From an uncultured bacterium (GTDB taxonomy: Bacteria > Bipolaricaulota > Bipolaricaulia > UBA7950 > UBA9294), in the NCBI GenBank assembly GCA_903859225.1, contig CAIOLV010000139.1, forward strand, positions 1 to 5,080: a stretch of 5,080 bases of DNA, read 5' to 3'. How positions within the stretch are numbered: the first letter of the stretch is position 1; each line of letters begins with the position of its first letter. The translations under genes were made by a program, and so were the position numbers. This document shows positions 5,040 to 5,080 of the stretch, in pieces. The notes beneath the pieces are model-generated. The model did no database searches, had not been told where the DNA came from, and saw nothing but the letters and a program-made list of their open reading frames with translations.

Positions 5040-5080
5040 ACGAGCTGATCACTTCTCTCCTCCCCCGCCTCTCTGAGGTC
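5018..5080 (+). CDS. hypA: Hydrogenase nickel incorporation protein HypA (3' partial)
   Basis: An ATG at 5018 inside the end of hypB opens a frame that stays open to the window edge, giving 21 residues: MHEYAVVDELI followed by TSLLPRLSEV. The N-terminal Met-His-Glu is the hallmark of HypA: His2 ligates nickel and Glu3 is conserved next to it, and the following amphipathic helix fits the family. HypA is the small nickel and zinc metallochaperone that works with HypB in NiFe-hydrogenase maturation. The 22-nt overlap (hypB stops at 5037-5039) and the hypB-hypA order support the call. Only a weak Shine-Dalgarno (TTGGG) precedes it, as expected for coupled translation. Confidence 0.85.
   Translation, partial: MHEYAVVDELITSLLPRLSEV

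Noticed and set aside
1..5080. CRISPR array, tRNA, insertion sequence or phage signature
   Set aside because: No regularly spaced direct repeats, cloverleaf-like sequence, terminal inverted repeats or transposase/integrase motifs were seen on either strand.

Overview
This window is GC-rich bacterial chromosomal DNA carrying seven genes in three transcription blocks. Two of the genes run off the ends. No rRNA, tRNA, CRISPR array, transposase or phage gene was seen. The gene set (secreted DUF1573/rhodanese and thioredoxin-fold proteins, a SigB/SigF/SigG-type sigma factor, and hypB-hypA for NiFe-hydrogenase maturation) suggests a free-living bacterium with hydrogen metabolism, probably anaerobic or microaerobic. 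The phylum cannot be fixed from this sequence. A poorly cultured lineage is plausible, but that is a guess.

Left block (+ strand, 2-1303): the 3' part of a gene for a surface or secreted protein. It has an N-terminal discoidin-like beta-sandwich domain, a von Willebrand factor A domain and a C-terminal beta-rich module. A strong intrinsic terminator follows at 1338-1369.

Central block (- strand, read from 4205 down to 1435): four genes with gaps of 35, 49 and 44 nt, so probably one operon with possible internal promoters. In transcription order they are: (i) an exported DUF1573 protein with two tandem rhodanese-like domains, both with Asp in place of the catalytic Cys; (ii) an exported thioredoxin-fold protein with a CPDC motif and a C-terminal membrane segment; (iii) a group-3 sigma-70 factor; (iv) a 93-residue helical protein of unknown function. 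The first two gene products act outside the cytoplasm and look redox- or sulfur-related. The sigma factor behind them suggests an envelope or stress-response unit, but no recognisable anti-sigma factor is present.

Right block (+ strand, 4374 to the end): hypB, complete, with the first 21 codons of hypA overlapping its 3' end by 22 nt. It is divergent from the central operon across a 168-nt intergenic region with candidate promoters on both strands. HypB and HypA deliver nickel to NiFe-hydrogenase, so more hyp or hydrogenase genes probably lie just to the right.

The most unusual element is the central block: a duplicated, cysteine-less rhodanese pair fused to DUF1573, beside a membrane-tethered thioredoxin and a sigma factor.
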